Made by a program: the position numbers and the translations under genes. The notes below the pieces were generated by a model. The model did not search any database, was not told the DNA's origin, and was given only the letters and a program-made list of their open reading frames with translations. A DNA stretch of 64,000 nt from Acinetobacter puyangensis (lineage in GTDB: Bacteria; Pseudomonadota; Gammaproteobacteria; Pseudomonadales; Moraxellaceae), in assembly GCF_900096995.1 (NCBI RefSeq), contig NZ_OANT01000002.1, positions 362,340 through 426,339 of the forward strand. Reading direction: 5' to 3'. Below, in pieces: positions 45,985 through 54,224 of this stretch (positions are counted from its first letter, which is position 1; each line of letters opens with the position of its first letter).

Positions 45985-46596
45985 ATGGAAAGACATCATC
46001 CTTCTTATTTTGAACCTCAACTGACTGATGAAGTGGTTAGTTTTTTTGCCCAACATATGTTGAATATTTACACGGATATTCTTGATGTATTAAGTACTGA
46101 AGATGATTCAAATTATGGGCGAGGCACCAGTATTTTTGATCGGACCCGTAATCGTTTTCTAAACTTAATAATGAAAAGACAATGCCCGGTTGATGTCCAT
46201 CTGGTTGATGGTTCATTAAAATTCATTTTTCAAATCGGTAATGCAAATATCAGATTTCTCAAAGATGATTTTGATAATCCAAAGAAAAAGAAATATCTCA
46301 TGCAGCAATTGCAAAGTATGAGTTTATTTCCACTTGATGATCAACAACCTCAATTTTGGCGATTTATCTTAAATGAGCCCAAAACATTAGATGATGAACC
46401 AATAGTTGTTTTTGCAGGTTATAACTTGGCAAATGAAGTGGTTGCATATTGGGATTCAAGTAGCATTACTGATTTGAATTATATTCATTTAGTCGAACCA
46501 GAAACTCCAAATTCGGTGGAACTTGGTTCACCGTTAGTTGAAGATCCAGATCACGATAGTGATAAGGATGATGATTCCGAAGCTGTAAACAACTAA
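45985..46596 (+). CDS. Protein of unknown function paired with XRE-ImmA gene
   Basis: 203 aa from ATG 45985. No signal peptide; sequence is mixed alpha/beta with an acidic D/S-rich tail (DPDHDSDKDDDSEAV). 17 bp before the XRE-ImmA gene, so the two probably form one operon, as in toxin-antitoxin-like or regulator/target pairs. Its role cannot be assigned. Confidence 0.5.
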   Translation: MERHHPSYFEPQLTDEVVSFFAQHMLNIYTDILDVLSTEDDSNYGRGTSIFDRTRNRFLNLIMKRQCPVDVHLVDGSLKFIFQIGNANIRFLKDDFDNPKKKKYLMQQLQSMSLFPLDDQQPQFWRFILNEPKTLDDEPIVVFAGYNLANEVVAYWDSSSITDLNYIHLVEPETPNSVELGSPLVEDPDHDSDKDDDSEAVNN

Positions 46597-46613
46597 TTGT
46601 AAGATGACTAGCC

Positions 46614-47714
46614 ATGGCAACAGAGTTTAATGGCTTGGAGCTAAAGCTTCTTAGACAATTCAATGAATTATCTTTAGAAGAGTTAGGCGGCAAGCTGGAC
46701 TATACACGTCAATATCTTCATAAAGTTGAAACTGGGCAAACCTTACCCAATGATCAATTTATTGACAAGGTGGCGCATTACTTTAATGTGCCACAGTCTT
46801 TTTTTATGCAACTAAAACCTGTTTTACAGGAAGACCAGATTCATTTTAGAGGTAATCGTACTGCCAAAGTTTCTTTTAAACAGATTGTTATAGCCAGAGG
46901 TGAATATATAAAGCGATTGATCGAATATCTGGATTCAAAGCTAAAATTGCCAAAATATGATATTCACAGTTCAGAAGATGAGCCGATTGCTCAGAACCCT
47001 GTAATTGAATTTATTGCTGAACAATGTCGTGAAAAATGGGGCTTAGGTTTAGGACCCATTAGTAATATGGTTCGTTTATGTGAAACACATGGCGTTATTG
47101 TGACTACATTTTCATCTATATCTAAAGAAGTAGATGCTTTATCTTTAGCCACAAAGCGTCCAGTTTTTGTGCGTAATGAAGCAAAAGAAAGTGTATGTCG
47201 CCAGCGTTTTGATTTAGCTCACGAGCTTGGTCATCTTGTTCTTCATGATGGTATTGTTACTGGTGATAGATTAACTGAATCACAAGCAAATCACTTTGCT
47301 TCTGCTTTGTTAATTCCACAAGTAATGATGCGTACGCACTTTCCTACTTGGTACAGAAATGGTCGTTACAACTGGACAAAGTTAGGTGAGTTTAAGCAGA
47401 CATGGAAGGTAAGTAAGGCTGCTATTTTATATCGTGCAAAGCAATTGGGATTGTTAACTCAAGAGCAATATACAAGTGGTGTGATTTACTTGAAAAAAAC
47501 AGGCGAGGGCATCACTGAAAAAGAAGATCACTTAATTCCAGAGGAAAAGCCTGAATTACTTCAAGCTTGTTTTACTATGTTGGCAAAAAAGAAAATCTTT
47601 GCAGAGGATATAGCTCAAGCTTTGGATGTGAATGTAAGTTTTCTTGAAAATTTGGTTAATATGGAGATTCCCAAAAAAACAAGAGTTTTAAGGGTGGTGG
47701 AAGAAAGCACCTAG
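46614..47714 (+). CDS. XRE HTH fused to ImmA/IrrE metallopeptidase
   Basis: 366 aa. Residues ~5-60: XRE HTH (LSLEELGGKLDYTRQYLHKVE). Residues ~190-260: ImmA/IrrE zinc metalloprotease with RQRFDLAHELGHLVLHDG (HExxH at about 203) and a downstream acidic helix SQANHFASALLIPQ. ImmA-type enzymes cleave phage repressors to switch state. A fusion with its own HTH suggests it binds and inactivates a repressor or antitoxin. Followed by a terminator. Confidence 0.85.
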   Translation: MATEFNGLELKLLRQFNELSLEELGGKLDYTRQYLHKVETGQTLPNDQFIDKVAHYFNVPQSFFMQLKPVLQEDQIHFRGNRTAKVSFKQIVIARGEYIKRLIEYLDSKLKLPKYDIHSSEDEPIAQNPVIEFIAEQCREKWGLGLGPISNMVRLCETHGVIVTTFSSISKEVDALSLATKRPVFVRNEAKESVCRQRFDLAHELGHLVLHDGIVTGDRLTESQANHFASALLIPQVMMRTHFPTWYRNGRYNWTKLGEFKQTWKVSKAAILYRAKQLGLLTQEQYTSGVIYLKKTGEGITEKEDHLIPEEKPELLQACFTMLAKKKIFAEDIAQALDVNVSFLENLVNMEIPKKTRVLRVVEEST

Positions 47715-47727
47715 GGGGGTGCTTTTT
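47704..47727 (+). terminator. Rho-independent terminator
   Basis: AAAGCACC with GGTGCTTT followed by TT. Overlaps the XRE-ImmA stop codon and may serve both convergent genes. Confidence 0.75.
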
Positions 47728-48721
47728 ATGACGCAATTTCAGAAACTAGCTTACTAATTCTAGAATGGATTTCATCATCGGTTTGAATTGGGTAACATTG
47801 ACAAAATGTTTCAATCGCAGATTGCATTTTGAAAGTATTCTTAAATTGTTTAATCCTGTCATTAATTGCTTGTCCTTCATATTCAGATTTAATTTTAATC
47901 AACTCCATGCTAAAAAGAGTATCTAGTAACTGATTGTGTATTTTTTTAACTAAATTATACATTGTATGACCAGATATAAAACGATAAGAGTTACTTTCAT
48001 TAATATCTAGATCGAATAGATATTTTTTTGATTCATTTAAATCATTTTCAGAAAATACTAATTGTGAAAAATAATTATTTAAATTACTATCAATTATTTG
48101 CATTAAGCTTTCATCTAATGTTAGATCATCTTTAACAATTTGTTTGTCCAGAATATTAAAACAGTTATGAAATTCATCTGCAATAAGTCCAAGTTTATTC
48201 CCTGAATTTAATTCATGGGAGAAATGAACTAATCCCTTGAAAGTTAGAATAGACAGTTTTTTAATAAATGAATCTATGTCAATATTGTGTTCAATAGTAT
48301 ATTTTATAGATTTGAAGAAATTATTTAAATGATGTTTATCTAATAATGCACTTTCTCGACTAAAGCCAAAAGTATGAATGACAAATTTATTATTAATTAC
48401 ATCTTGAGAGTATGGGATATTAGAGTCAGGACAAATAAGATCATAGTCTGCATCTACAGCACATAAAGCTTTGATATTTGCATCTGTATACAGTTTTTCT
48501 AATGCTCGTTTACCTCTTTCTCCTGGGCGATCTGCGATTGATGCTTGGACATTGTATTTATTTGGAAAGTAAGAGTTTATAAACTTTTCCCAAAACACTT
48601 GATCTGAATCATCTTCTATATAGACTATTCCCTTCTCAGCAGCATCTTTATTACCTTCCTTGCTTGCATTATAAGCACCAATATAGTTTGGATTTGTTAG
48701 ATACTTTATAAAATCGGACAT
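47726..48721 (-). CDS. DUF4435 (TOPRIM-like) protein, PARIS AriB-like
   Basis: 331 aa. N-terminal TOPRIM-like features: KGIVYIEDDSDQVFWEKF with E/D pair, then KALCAVDADYDLI (DxD). HTFGFSRESALLDKHHLNNFF is the DUF4435 continuation. Helical C-terminal half. In PARIS systems AriB is a DUF4435 nuclease released by the AriA ATPase when a phage antirestriction protein is sensed, cutting host tRNA. It lies 2 bp after the ATPase gene, an ATPase-then-DUF4435 operon. Assignment to PARIS rather than another AAA/DUF4435 pair is inference. Confidence 0.65.
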   Translation of the reverse strand: MSDFIKYLTNPNYIGAYNASKEGNKDAAEKGIVYIEDDSDQVFWEKFINSYFPNKYNVQASIADRPGERGKRALEKLYTDANIKALCAVDADYDLICPDSNIPYSQDVINNKFVIHTFGFSRESALLDKHHLNNFFKSIKYTIEHNIDIDSFIKKLSILTFKGLVHFSHELNSGNKLGLIADEFHNCFNILDKQIVKDDLTLDESLMQIIDSNLNNYFSQLVFSENDLNESKKYLFDLDINESNSYRFISGHTMYNLVKKIHNQLLDTLFSMELIKIKSEYEGQAINDRIKQFKNTFKMQSAIETFCQCYPIQTDDEIHSRISKLVSEIAS

Positions 48722-48723
48722 TA

Positions 48724-49692
48724 TTAAGACTCACTTATAATATCTTTAATATCAATGAAGCTGTCCATCCATCCATTCATAACTATAGCAGGGCTATGAG
48801 TCACGATAATAATCTGACTATTCTTATTAACTTTTCTTATTTGAGATAGTAGAGATTCTTGCCATGATAAATGTAATGATATTTCAGGTTCATCCATTAA
48901 AATAATTGAATTATTAGTATTAGCATTAATTACCTTTAAGAAAATATAAATAATTTGTCGTTCACCAGAAGATAGGTTTTTATATTTTATAGACTCAGAG
49001 TTTTTAAGATTAATAATTAGGTTATTATCCAATATTTCAACTGTCTTCTGAGACTCTTTAAAGAAGAAATTTAAAGAGTCTATTAAATCCTCTTGCAAAG
49101 ATGCATTTTTGCTTAATAAGCGTTCTAATTCATTTTTAATTTCGAAATCAAGGAAATTTGAAATACGACCATCACTTGTTCGAATACTATTAATTGAATT
49201 TGCACTCATATTTACAGTTGAAATAAATTCTGTATTGTATTTATTTTTATTTTTTTTAAACTGATAGGATTCTATTTTATCTAAATTTAAATCCTGTTTT
49301 GCTAAATTTTGAGTTAGCTCTAATCTAATTTTATCTTTTAATAGCGCAAAATTTTTACGTTGAGATTTTTCGAGTTTATTTAATAATTGTTTTTCAAGTT
49401 CATTTGAATCAATAAATTCTTTTAAAGCCTTTTTAAAAATATCATCTGGAAGATTAAACTTTGAAGTTGCAAATGTTGAATCTCCATTATCAAATTCAAC
49501 ATTGACCTTATCACATAGCTTTAACTCATCATCTATGGGCTCTTGGGTGAGAGCAGTACTAATTAAACGAAGTATTGTAGACTTTCCTAACCCATTTTTT
49601 CCAACTAAGACGTTAACATCTTTTAATTCCCAATCAATATTTGTGTAACCAAACAAATTATCAATTGTTAATTTTTTTATCTTAGTACTCAT
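48724..49692 (-). CDS. AAA ATPase of the DUF4435 pair, PARIS AriA-like
   Basis: 322 aa. Walker A VGKNGLGKST at ~32-41, ABC-like signature LSSGERQ at ~240, Walker B ILMDEPEISLHL at ~262-273 and H-loop IIVTHSPAIV at ~295. This is the OLD/RecF-like AAA_15/21 layout without an attached TOPRIM; the TOPRIM is in the next gene. About 100 residues in the middle are a K/N/L-rich helical insertion. Shorter than some AriA proteins I know of, so this may be a variant. Confidence 0.75.
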   Translation of the reverse strand: MSTKIKKLTIDNLFGYTNIDWELKDVNVLVGKNGLGKSTILRLISTALTQEPIDDELKLCDKVNVEFDNGDSTFATSKFNLPDDIFKKALKEFIDSNELEKQLLNKLEKSQRKNFALLKDKIRLELTQNLAKQDLNLDKIESYQFKKNKNKYNTEFISTVNMSANSINSIRTSDGRISNFLDFEIKNELERLLSKNASLQEDLIDSLNFFFKESQKTVEILDNNLIINLKNSESIKYKNLSSGERQIIYIFLKVINANTNNSIILMDEPEISLHLSWQESLLSQIRKVNKNSQIIIVTHSPAIVMNGWMDSFIDIKDIISES

Positions 49693-49725
49693 ATAGTTTA
49701 TATAACCTTAAATTTGGTTCAGTTC

Positions 49726-49744
49726 TACTAAGCTTGACTTAGTA
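49726..49744. promoter_or_regulatory. 7-bp inverted repeat upstream of the ATPase operon
   Basis: TACTAAG - CTTGA - CTTAGTA, an operator-like dyad between the ATPase start and the RHH gene. The RHH protein is an obvious candidate binder, but nothing proves this. Confidence 0.35.
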
Positions 49745-49807
49745 AGATTGCATATAAATGAAATTAGTATCGTAACGCAAATTCTAAATGTAGAAAAGAC
49801 TTTATTG

Positions 49808-50200
49808 TTAGTCCCTAAAGCTTTCACTTCTAGGAATAGAATACCAATATCGAATTTTTTCACCATTATTCAAAGTTTCAATATTAATGAGTTGGTACTC
49901 TGGATGCTCATAAAATAGTCTTGAAATCATTTGCTCAGCACGTGAAGTGCGTTCGTGTTGTGGCTGCTTAGGGTATTCTTCAACACAATTCACATCCATA
50001 AAATAAATTGATCGGCCTGATTTACCTTCCTCTTTTGATTTTAGACCTATCTCCATAAGCTCAAGCATTGCGGTATTTAAAGATAAGTTATGGGTTTCAG
50101 CATAAGTCATTATTGCCTCATATTGTTCTTGTGGCATGCGAACTTGTGTGCGTTTCCAGTCATCTTGAGAAACGGCTCTACCAGTCTTTATATCATTCAT
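49808..50200 (-). CDS. Arc/MetJ-type ribbon-helix-helix protein
   Basis: About 130 aa from ATG 50200 (MNDIKTGRAV); a longer start at 50239 is possible. TQVRMPQEQYEAIMTYAETH followed by a second helix (SLNTAMLELMEIG) is a ribbon-helix-helix dimer. The C-terminal ~60 residues are unrecognised. It could regulate the ATPase/DUF4435 operon downstream on the same strand, or its own promoter. Confidence 0.55.
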   Translation of the reverse strand: MNDIKTGRAVSQDDWKRTQVRMPQEQYEAIMTYAETHNLSLNTAMLELMEIGLKSKEEGKSGRSIYFMDVNCVEEYPKQPQHERTSRAEQMISRLFYEHPEYQLINIETLNNGEKIRYWYSIPRSESFRD

Positions 50201-50369
50201 TGAAAATGACCTTAAATTAATTTGACATGGTAATAACACTATGGAATACCAATTTTAATGACATGATAATCTTGTCAAAATAAAACTCCCCGAGAACTTT
50301 AGATGGTAACAGGTCTTCTCTCAACCTTCTATCAGTAAAACTGATATAAATATTTTAACACAGATCACA

Positions 50370-50581
50370 ATGCCGTTTCATGCTTACGAGTTATTAATAG
50401 TAGAGCACAATAACCAACCTTATACTGCCATACGTCCGATTGTCAAAGGTATGGGATTAGCATGGTAGCTCAATATGTTAAGTTAAAACAATGCTTTGCA
50501 TCAACTGTTATAGAAATCACAATATTATATCTTAATCTTAAGATAGGTAAAAAATTACTCGATATTCATACAACCCTATAA
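50370..50581 (+). pseudogene. Broken phage antirepressor (P22_AR_N) gene
   Basis: ATG 50370 opens MPFHAYELLIVEHNNQPYTA followed by IRPIVKGMGLAW, the start of the P22_AR_N domain (PFHG..L......PY.A..P..EGMGL.W). TAG at 50466 ends it. The expected continuation AQYVKLKQCFASTVIEIT is in another frame from 50468, so one or more small indels destroyed it. A relic of an antirepressor gene. Confidence 0.7.
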
Positions 50582-50749
50582 ATCTAAAATAATTAAATAT
50601 AAGAGTTATATTTGTATTGCTAGTGATAACGATATCTTAAATTTATTTGTTTAAAATAATACTTTTATGGTTATTGACAATAAAATATTAATAGATACTA
50701 TATTATTAGTAATCCAAATTTTTAATTTTTAAGATTTAAGGAGGTATTT

Positions 50750-51685
50750 GTGAAAAATTACACAGTTATCGTAAAGGTTTTTGAATATAAATCATTGTTT
50801 AAAAAAGATATTTATGACGCAACTCTTTTTGAACAATCAACAATTAATGCGACTGGTTCAAGTTATGAAGAAGCTATAAAAAAGATTCATGAAAAAACTC
50901 TTGAATATTTTGATTTTTTAAGCGATCAAGGAACTGAAATTCCAGAGCCTGCGGAAATGTCAACAATCATGTTTAAAAATCGTGATAAAGATGTTTTCTT
51001 CCATGTAATCACAATCGATACATCGATATATAGCGAAAAAACGGAAAAAATCAATGTAACGATGCCGATTTTTTTAATAAGAAAAATTGATGATTTCTTA
51101 AAACATAAAGTACACAATACAAATTTGTTTTCTTCTCGATCAGATTACATAACAAAAGCATGTAAGCAATACCTTCCTCATGCTCATAATCTTGCAGCAA
51201 TTTACAACAATGAAAAAAAATATTCTGCATTTAGATATAAAGTTGGAAATACGACAGATAATTGCAGTAATTTAATTGAATATTTAAATCATTCTTTTTG
51301 TGAAGAAGTTACTCTTTTTGCAACGCATAGAACACCAACTCATGGTTTTAGTCGTGACGATGGTCCTGATACGAATCTGCCCCTTTTGGGAGCAATTGTT
51401 AAACTTAAAATGCCTGCTTTAAAAGAGACTTATATTTTATTTGATGGACTTTTCTTGACTGCGCAAAGAAAGCCGCGCTACAACGAAGTCAAAAATGTTT
51501 TAGATACAGCTGTTGCAACAAACAAAACATGCTTCATACAATTGCCTGTTCCTTTTACCTCTCAACTAGATCCCGAAGAAGCTGTGAAATTATTGGGTGA
51601 ATTCCCTCGTCATAAATTAACTCAAGATTCTAGACCTCAATTTTTTAATTTATTGAGTAGTCTTTCAGAAGCTCAAATGAATTGA
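50750..51685 (+). CDS. HicB-like/RHH protein with unknown C-terminal domain
   Basis: 311 aa, AAGGAGG ribosome site. Residues 1-75 look like a HicB-type degraded RNase H fold (YTVIVKVFEYK); ~95-140 is an RHH (INVTMPIFLIRKIDDFLKHK, SRSDYITKACKQYL). The last ~165 residues form an unknown domain (PLLGAIVKLKMPALKETYILF, AVATNKTCFIQLPVPF). No HicA toxin gene is next to it. It may be a regulator with an added effector or sensor domain. Confidence 0.5.
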   Translation: MKNYTVIVKVFEYKSLFKKDIYDATLFEQSTINATGSSYEEAIKKIHEKTLEYFDFLSDQGTEIPEPAEMSTIMFKNRDKDVFFHVITIDTSIYSEKTEKINVTMPIFLIRKIDDFLKHKVHNTNLFSSRSDYITKACKQYLPHAHNLAAIYNNEKKYSAFRYKVGNTTDNCSNLIEYLNHSFCEEVTLFATHRTPTHGFSRDDGPDTNLPLLGAIVKLKMPALKETYILFDGLFLTAQRKPRYNEVKNVLDTAVATNKTCFIQLPVPFTSQLDPEEAVKLLGEFPRHKLTQDSRPQFFNLLSSLSEAQMN

Positions 51686-51690
51686 TTTAT

Positions 51691-51716
51691 AGCCCTGCAT
51701 AAACAGGGCTTTTCTT
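51691..51716 (+). terminator. Rho-independent terminator
   Basis: AGCCCTG with CAGGGCT (51691-51697, 51704-51710), then TTTTC. TGGAAC follows at 51717. Confidence 0.8.
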
Positions 51717-51858
51717 TGGAACCCACTACAAAACCATTATTTACGCTTTTCTATGATTGATGTACAGGCTAGACCGTACATCGAAAAGAAAATGTATAGA
51801 TACCATCCATTTTCTTGCCTGTCATCTATAGACGGTTAGATATCTACTTATGAACATG
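51717..51858 (+). promoter_or_regulatory. TGGAAC leader ahead of broken rha
   Basis: TGGAAC at 51717-51722, ACAAAA after five bases. Two stems follow: GATGTAC (51759-51765) with GTACATC (51776-51782), and AAGAAAATG with CATTTTCTT in 51785-51815. Confidence 0.5.
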
Positions 51859-52380
51859 ATGACCAGCTTAACCATGCGAGGCTTGGTATCAAACTAAAAT
51901 GGTGAACCAACTACCACCAGCTATGCAGTGGCAGATGCTTTTGATAAAACACACAGCTATGTAATGCGAGATATTAAAAATTATTAATCATTGTGGCTAA
52001 GAATTTGTTAAATCCAATTTTGGATTAACCTTTGAAAACAAAAAGATAGGAGACACAACAAGAAGTACACCCTTTATCGAATTTCTAAGGATGGATTTAT
52101 GTTGCTTGTCATGGACTTCACTGGTGAAAAGGCTATGAAAACCAACATAGATTTTATTAATGCGTTTACCTGGATGGCAGAACAATTAACTCAAGTTGTC
52201 CAATCAAAATGGGTGAGATACAATCAAGTTAGCCTTGAGCATAAAAGTAAAAAAGAGCATGTAAGTTGTTCGGCTCGTGATATGCGGTCTTGGCAGGAGG
52301 AAAAGCCTGTTTATGAAGGTGAGATTACTCAACCTGAAATAGATTTACAGCCTCAGTTTCCTTATTTGATACAAGGTTAA
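51859..52380 (+). pseudogene. Broken Rha-family phage regulator
   Basis: One frame reads MTSLTMRGLVSN, a TAA, then NGEPTTTSYAVADAFDKTHS and YVMRDIKNY before another stop. The rest of Rha continues in other frames: FGLTFENKK..., then SKDGFMLLVMDFTGEKAM and NAFTWMAEQL, the C-terminal signature. At least one stop and two frameshifts. The last frame alone (52099-52380, 93 codons) could still be translated. Confidence 0.75.
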
Positions 52381-52398
52381 TTTTTTAAATTATAACTT

Positions 52399-52421
52399 GG
52401 CCACCTTTGGGTGGCATTTTT
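52399..52421 (+). terminator. Rho-independent terminator (duplicated copy)
   Basis: GCCACC (52400-52405) with GGTGGC (52410-52415), then ATTTTT. Duplicate of 26691-26713. Confidence 0.8.
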
Positions 52422-52426
52422 ACTTC

Positions 52427-52491
52427 TGGAACCCTGCATATTTCAGCATCAATCCACCTGAAAAAATACCCTAAACAAATAGGGTATTTTT
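52427..52491 (+). promoter_or_regulatory. TGGAAC-type late leader with 11-bp stem
   Basis: TGGAAC at 52427-52432. Perfect stem AAAATACCCTA (52463-52473), loop AACAAA, TAGGGTATTTT (52480-52490), then one T and ATG 52492. The start codon abuts the stem. No Shine-Dalgarno sequence. Confidence 0.75.
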
Positions 52492-53301
52492 ATGAGTGAC
52501 GATTTCATTACAAATGCTACTGCTGCAAACAGTAAATATGCAGAACTGCCAACAAGTACTAACAGTCTTCTAATTGAAGCGCTTTCAGATAAGTTAATTG
52601 CGACTTTCGCCCTATGCGATAAAGAAGGAAAGGCTTCGGAAGACAAAACCACAGTCAAAGGTATGTTTACAGATGGTGATATGAGTATTGAAAGTCAGTG
52701 GCAAACCCCTTTTGAAAACTCCAATCCGGAAAATAAATTGCCAACTTTGATGGCTGGAATTCAATCCGGTGAAATGTTAGAGGCGGGAGGGAAGGTCGTT
52801 AGCAATCTTGCAGGTGATTATGCTAAAAAAATTACTGATGCTATTGATCCACTCACATCTACATTAAGAAATGGTTTAAATGGATTAGTCGGTAAAACTA
52901 ATCTTACTAAAGTTAATACCCAACAAGTTTTTTTATCAACAGCATCTGTAAGATTGAGTTTAAGTCTTTCATTTATAGCTATTAAAGATGCCCGTGAAGA
53001 AGTCGAAAAGCCAATTTCAATACTCCAGCAATGGGCCTTGCCAAAATTTCTATATGACGACTCATTAATTACAAGTGTTTCTAAAGATGGATTATCAGGA
53101 TTATATCCCAGTGAAATCCCTCCATTTGTTTCTCTAACTTTACATGGCAAAACGTATAAGCCTCTCATTATAGAGAGTGTCCATGCCCCTTTAAATGCAC
53201 CTATAGACAGCAATGGTAATCGATTGGCAGTAACCGTTCAGGTGAATGTCATTACTCTGACCGCATGGGATAAACAAGATATCGTAGATTTATATAAATA
53301 A
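52492..53301 (+). CDS. Tail/baseplate structural protein
   Basis: 269 aa. Helical middle (GEMLEAGGKVVSNLAGDYAKK) and a beta-rich C-terminal half (YKPLIIESVHAPLNAPIDSNG, VTVQVNVITLTAWDKQDIVD) of the kind seen in baseplate or tube-initiator proteins that match sheath/tube rings. It opens the tail chaperone-like unit. No motif is decisive. Confidence 0.45.
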   Translation: MSDDFITNATAANSKYAELPTSTNSLLIEALSDKLIATFALCDKEGKASEDKTTVKGMFTDGDMSIESQWQTPFENSNPENKLPTLMAGIQSGEMLEAGGKVVSNLAGDYAKKITDAIDPLTSTLRNGLNGLVGKTNLTKVNTQQVFLSTASVRLSLSLSFIAIKDAREEVEKPISILQQWALPKFLYDDSLITSVSKDGLSGLYPSEIPPFVSLTLHGKTYKPLIIESVHAPLNAPIDSNGNRLAVTVQVNVITLTAWDKQDIVDLYK

Positions 53302-53310
53302 GGAACAATT

Positions 53311-54024
53311 ATGATCACCTTTGATGATGTAAAAATCGGACCAAATCTTTATCAATTGAAAGAACTAACATTCAATGAGGCATTGAAAGTATCAGTCATT
53401 CAAAAAGACTTAAATGAAAAACGTATAACTGAATTTTTACGTAATGTCTTGGTCAGTGATCAGGATCCCTTAAAAATGTTTGTACAAGAACGCTATGCAA
53501 TATTGCTCAAATATTTAGAAAAACAGACCAATACACTGTTATCCATTAATATTGACATGCAGCAATATTTACCTAAATTGAATACCGACTGGTTACCAGA
53601 AATATCAGTTAAAGGGGCTGTAGTACGTCAAATGTCAGGATTTGAAGCTGAATATTTAGAATCAAAATGCAAAAGTGTTGCGGAATGGATTGCCTGTGCT
53701 ATGGCCATACAACTTAAATACGATAAGCATGAAAAATTAGATGCTTTTCCGGATCCAGAAGAAAACGACTTTGAAATACATTTTCTGGAACGTTTGGAAT
53801 ATCTAAAGTCACTTCCACAAAGTGAGTTTGAACAGCATTATCAGGTATATGCTGATCTAAATGATTTACTATGTACCGTTGTGGATTTAGCTGTCAATGA
53901 TCAAGGCTTTGTCGTAAGAGGTACAGATGATGCGCCGCTTCGATTTTGCCCCTCTGCCGCTTTTATCGGATTCGTCAAAGACGTGGACGAGTTGCGTTAT
54001 GGAAACAGCATTCAAACTCAGTAA
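53311..54024 (+). CDS. Probable tail assembly chaperone
   Basis: 237 aa. KELTFNEALKVSVIQKDLNEK and MFVQERYAILLKYLEKQTNTL (in parts) match the compact helical style of tail assembly chaperones. Its 3' end overlaps an alternative frame that continues to 54211, an arrangement typical of chaperone pairs. The needed shift would be +1 (equivalently -2), not the usual -1, and no obvious slippery site is visible, so an independent start is more likely. Confidence 0.4.
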   Translation: MITFDDVKIGPNLYQLKELTFNEALKVSVIQKDLNEKRITEFLRNVLVSDQDPLKMFVQERYAILLKYLEKQTNTLLSINIDMQQYLPKLNTDWLPEISVKGAVVRQMSGFEAEYLESKCKSVAEWIACAMAIQLKYDKHEKLDAFPDPEENDFEIHFLERLEYLKSLPQSEFEQHYQVYADLNDLLCTVVDLAVNDQGFVVRGTDDAPLRFCPSAAFIGFVKDVDELRYGNSIQTQ

Positions 54025-54211
54025 AGATTCTGGCATGCAATTAAATCATGCACTTGATTCCCCAATCAGTTTTGCATCGATTTTTTATGATTCAGATGCT
54101 TATAAGATTGTGAAACAGGAACGCAAGTACGAAGCTGAAAAACAACAAACACTTTATAAAATTGCCAATGAAATAATTAAGGCACTTAACAATATCAATA
54201 GTTCATCTTGA
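53999..54211 (+). CDS. Small overlapping gene, tail chaperone partner candidate
   Basis: 70 aa from ATG 53999, overlapping the upstream gene by 26 bp; the frame is open further upstream to 53927. Helical and charged (YKIVKQERKYEAEKQQTLYK). Followed by TGGAAC of the lysis unit. Chaperone partner role is inferred from position. Confidence 0.4.
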   Translation: METAFKLSKDSGMQLNHALDSPISFASIFYDSDAYKIVKQERKYEAEKQQTLYKIANEIIKALNNINSSS

Positions 54212-54224
54212 ATTAATGTAAATC

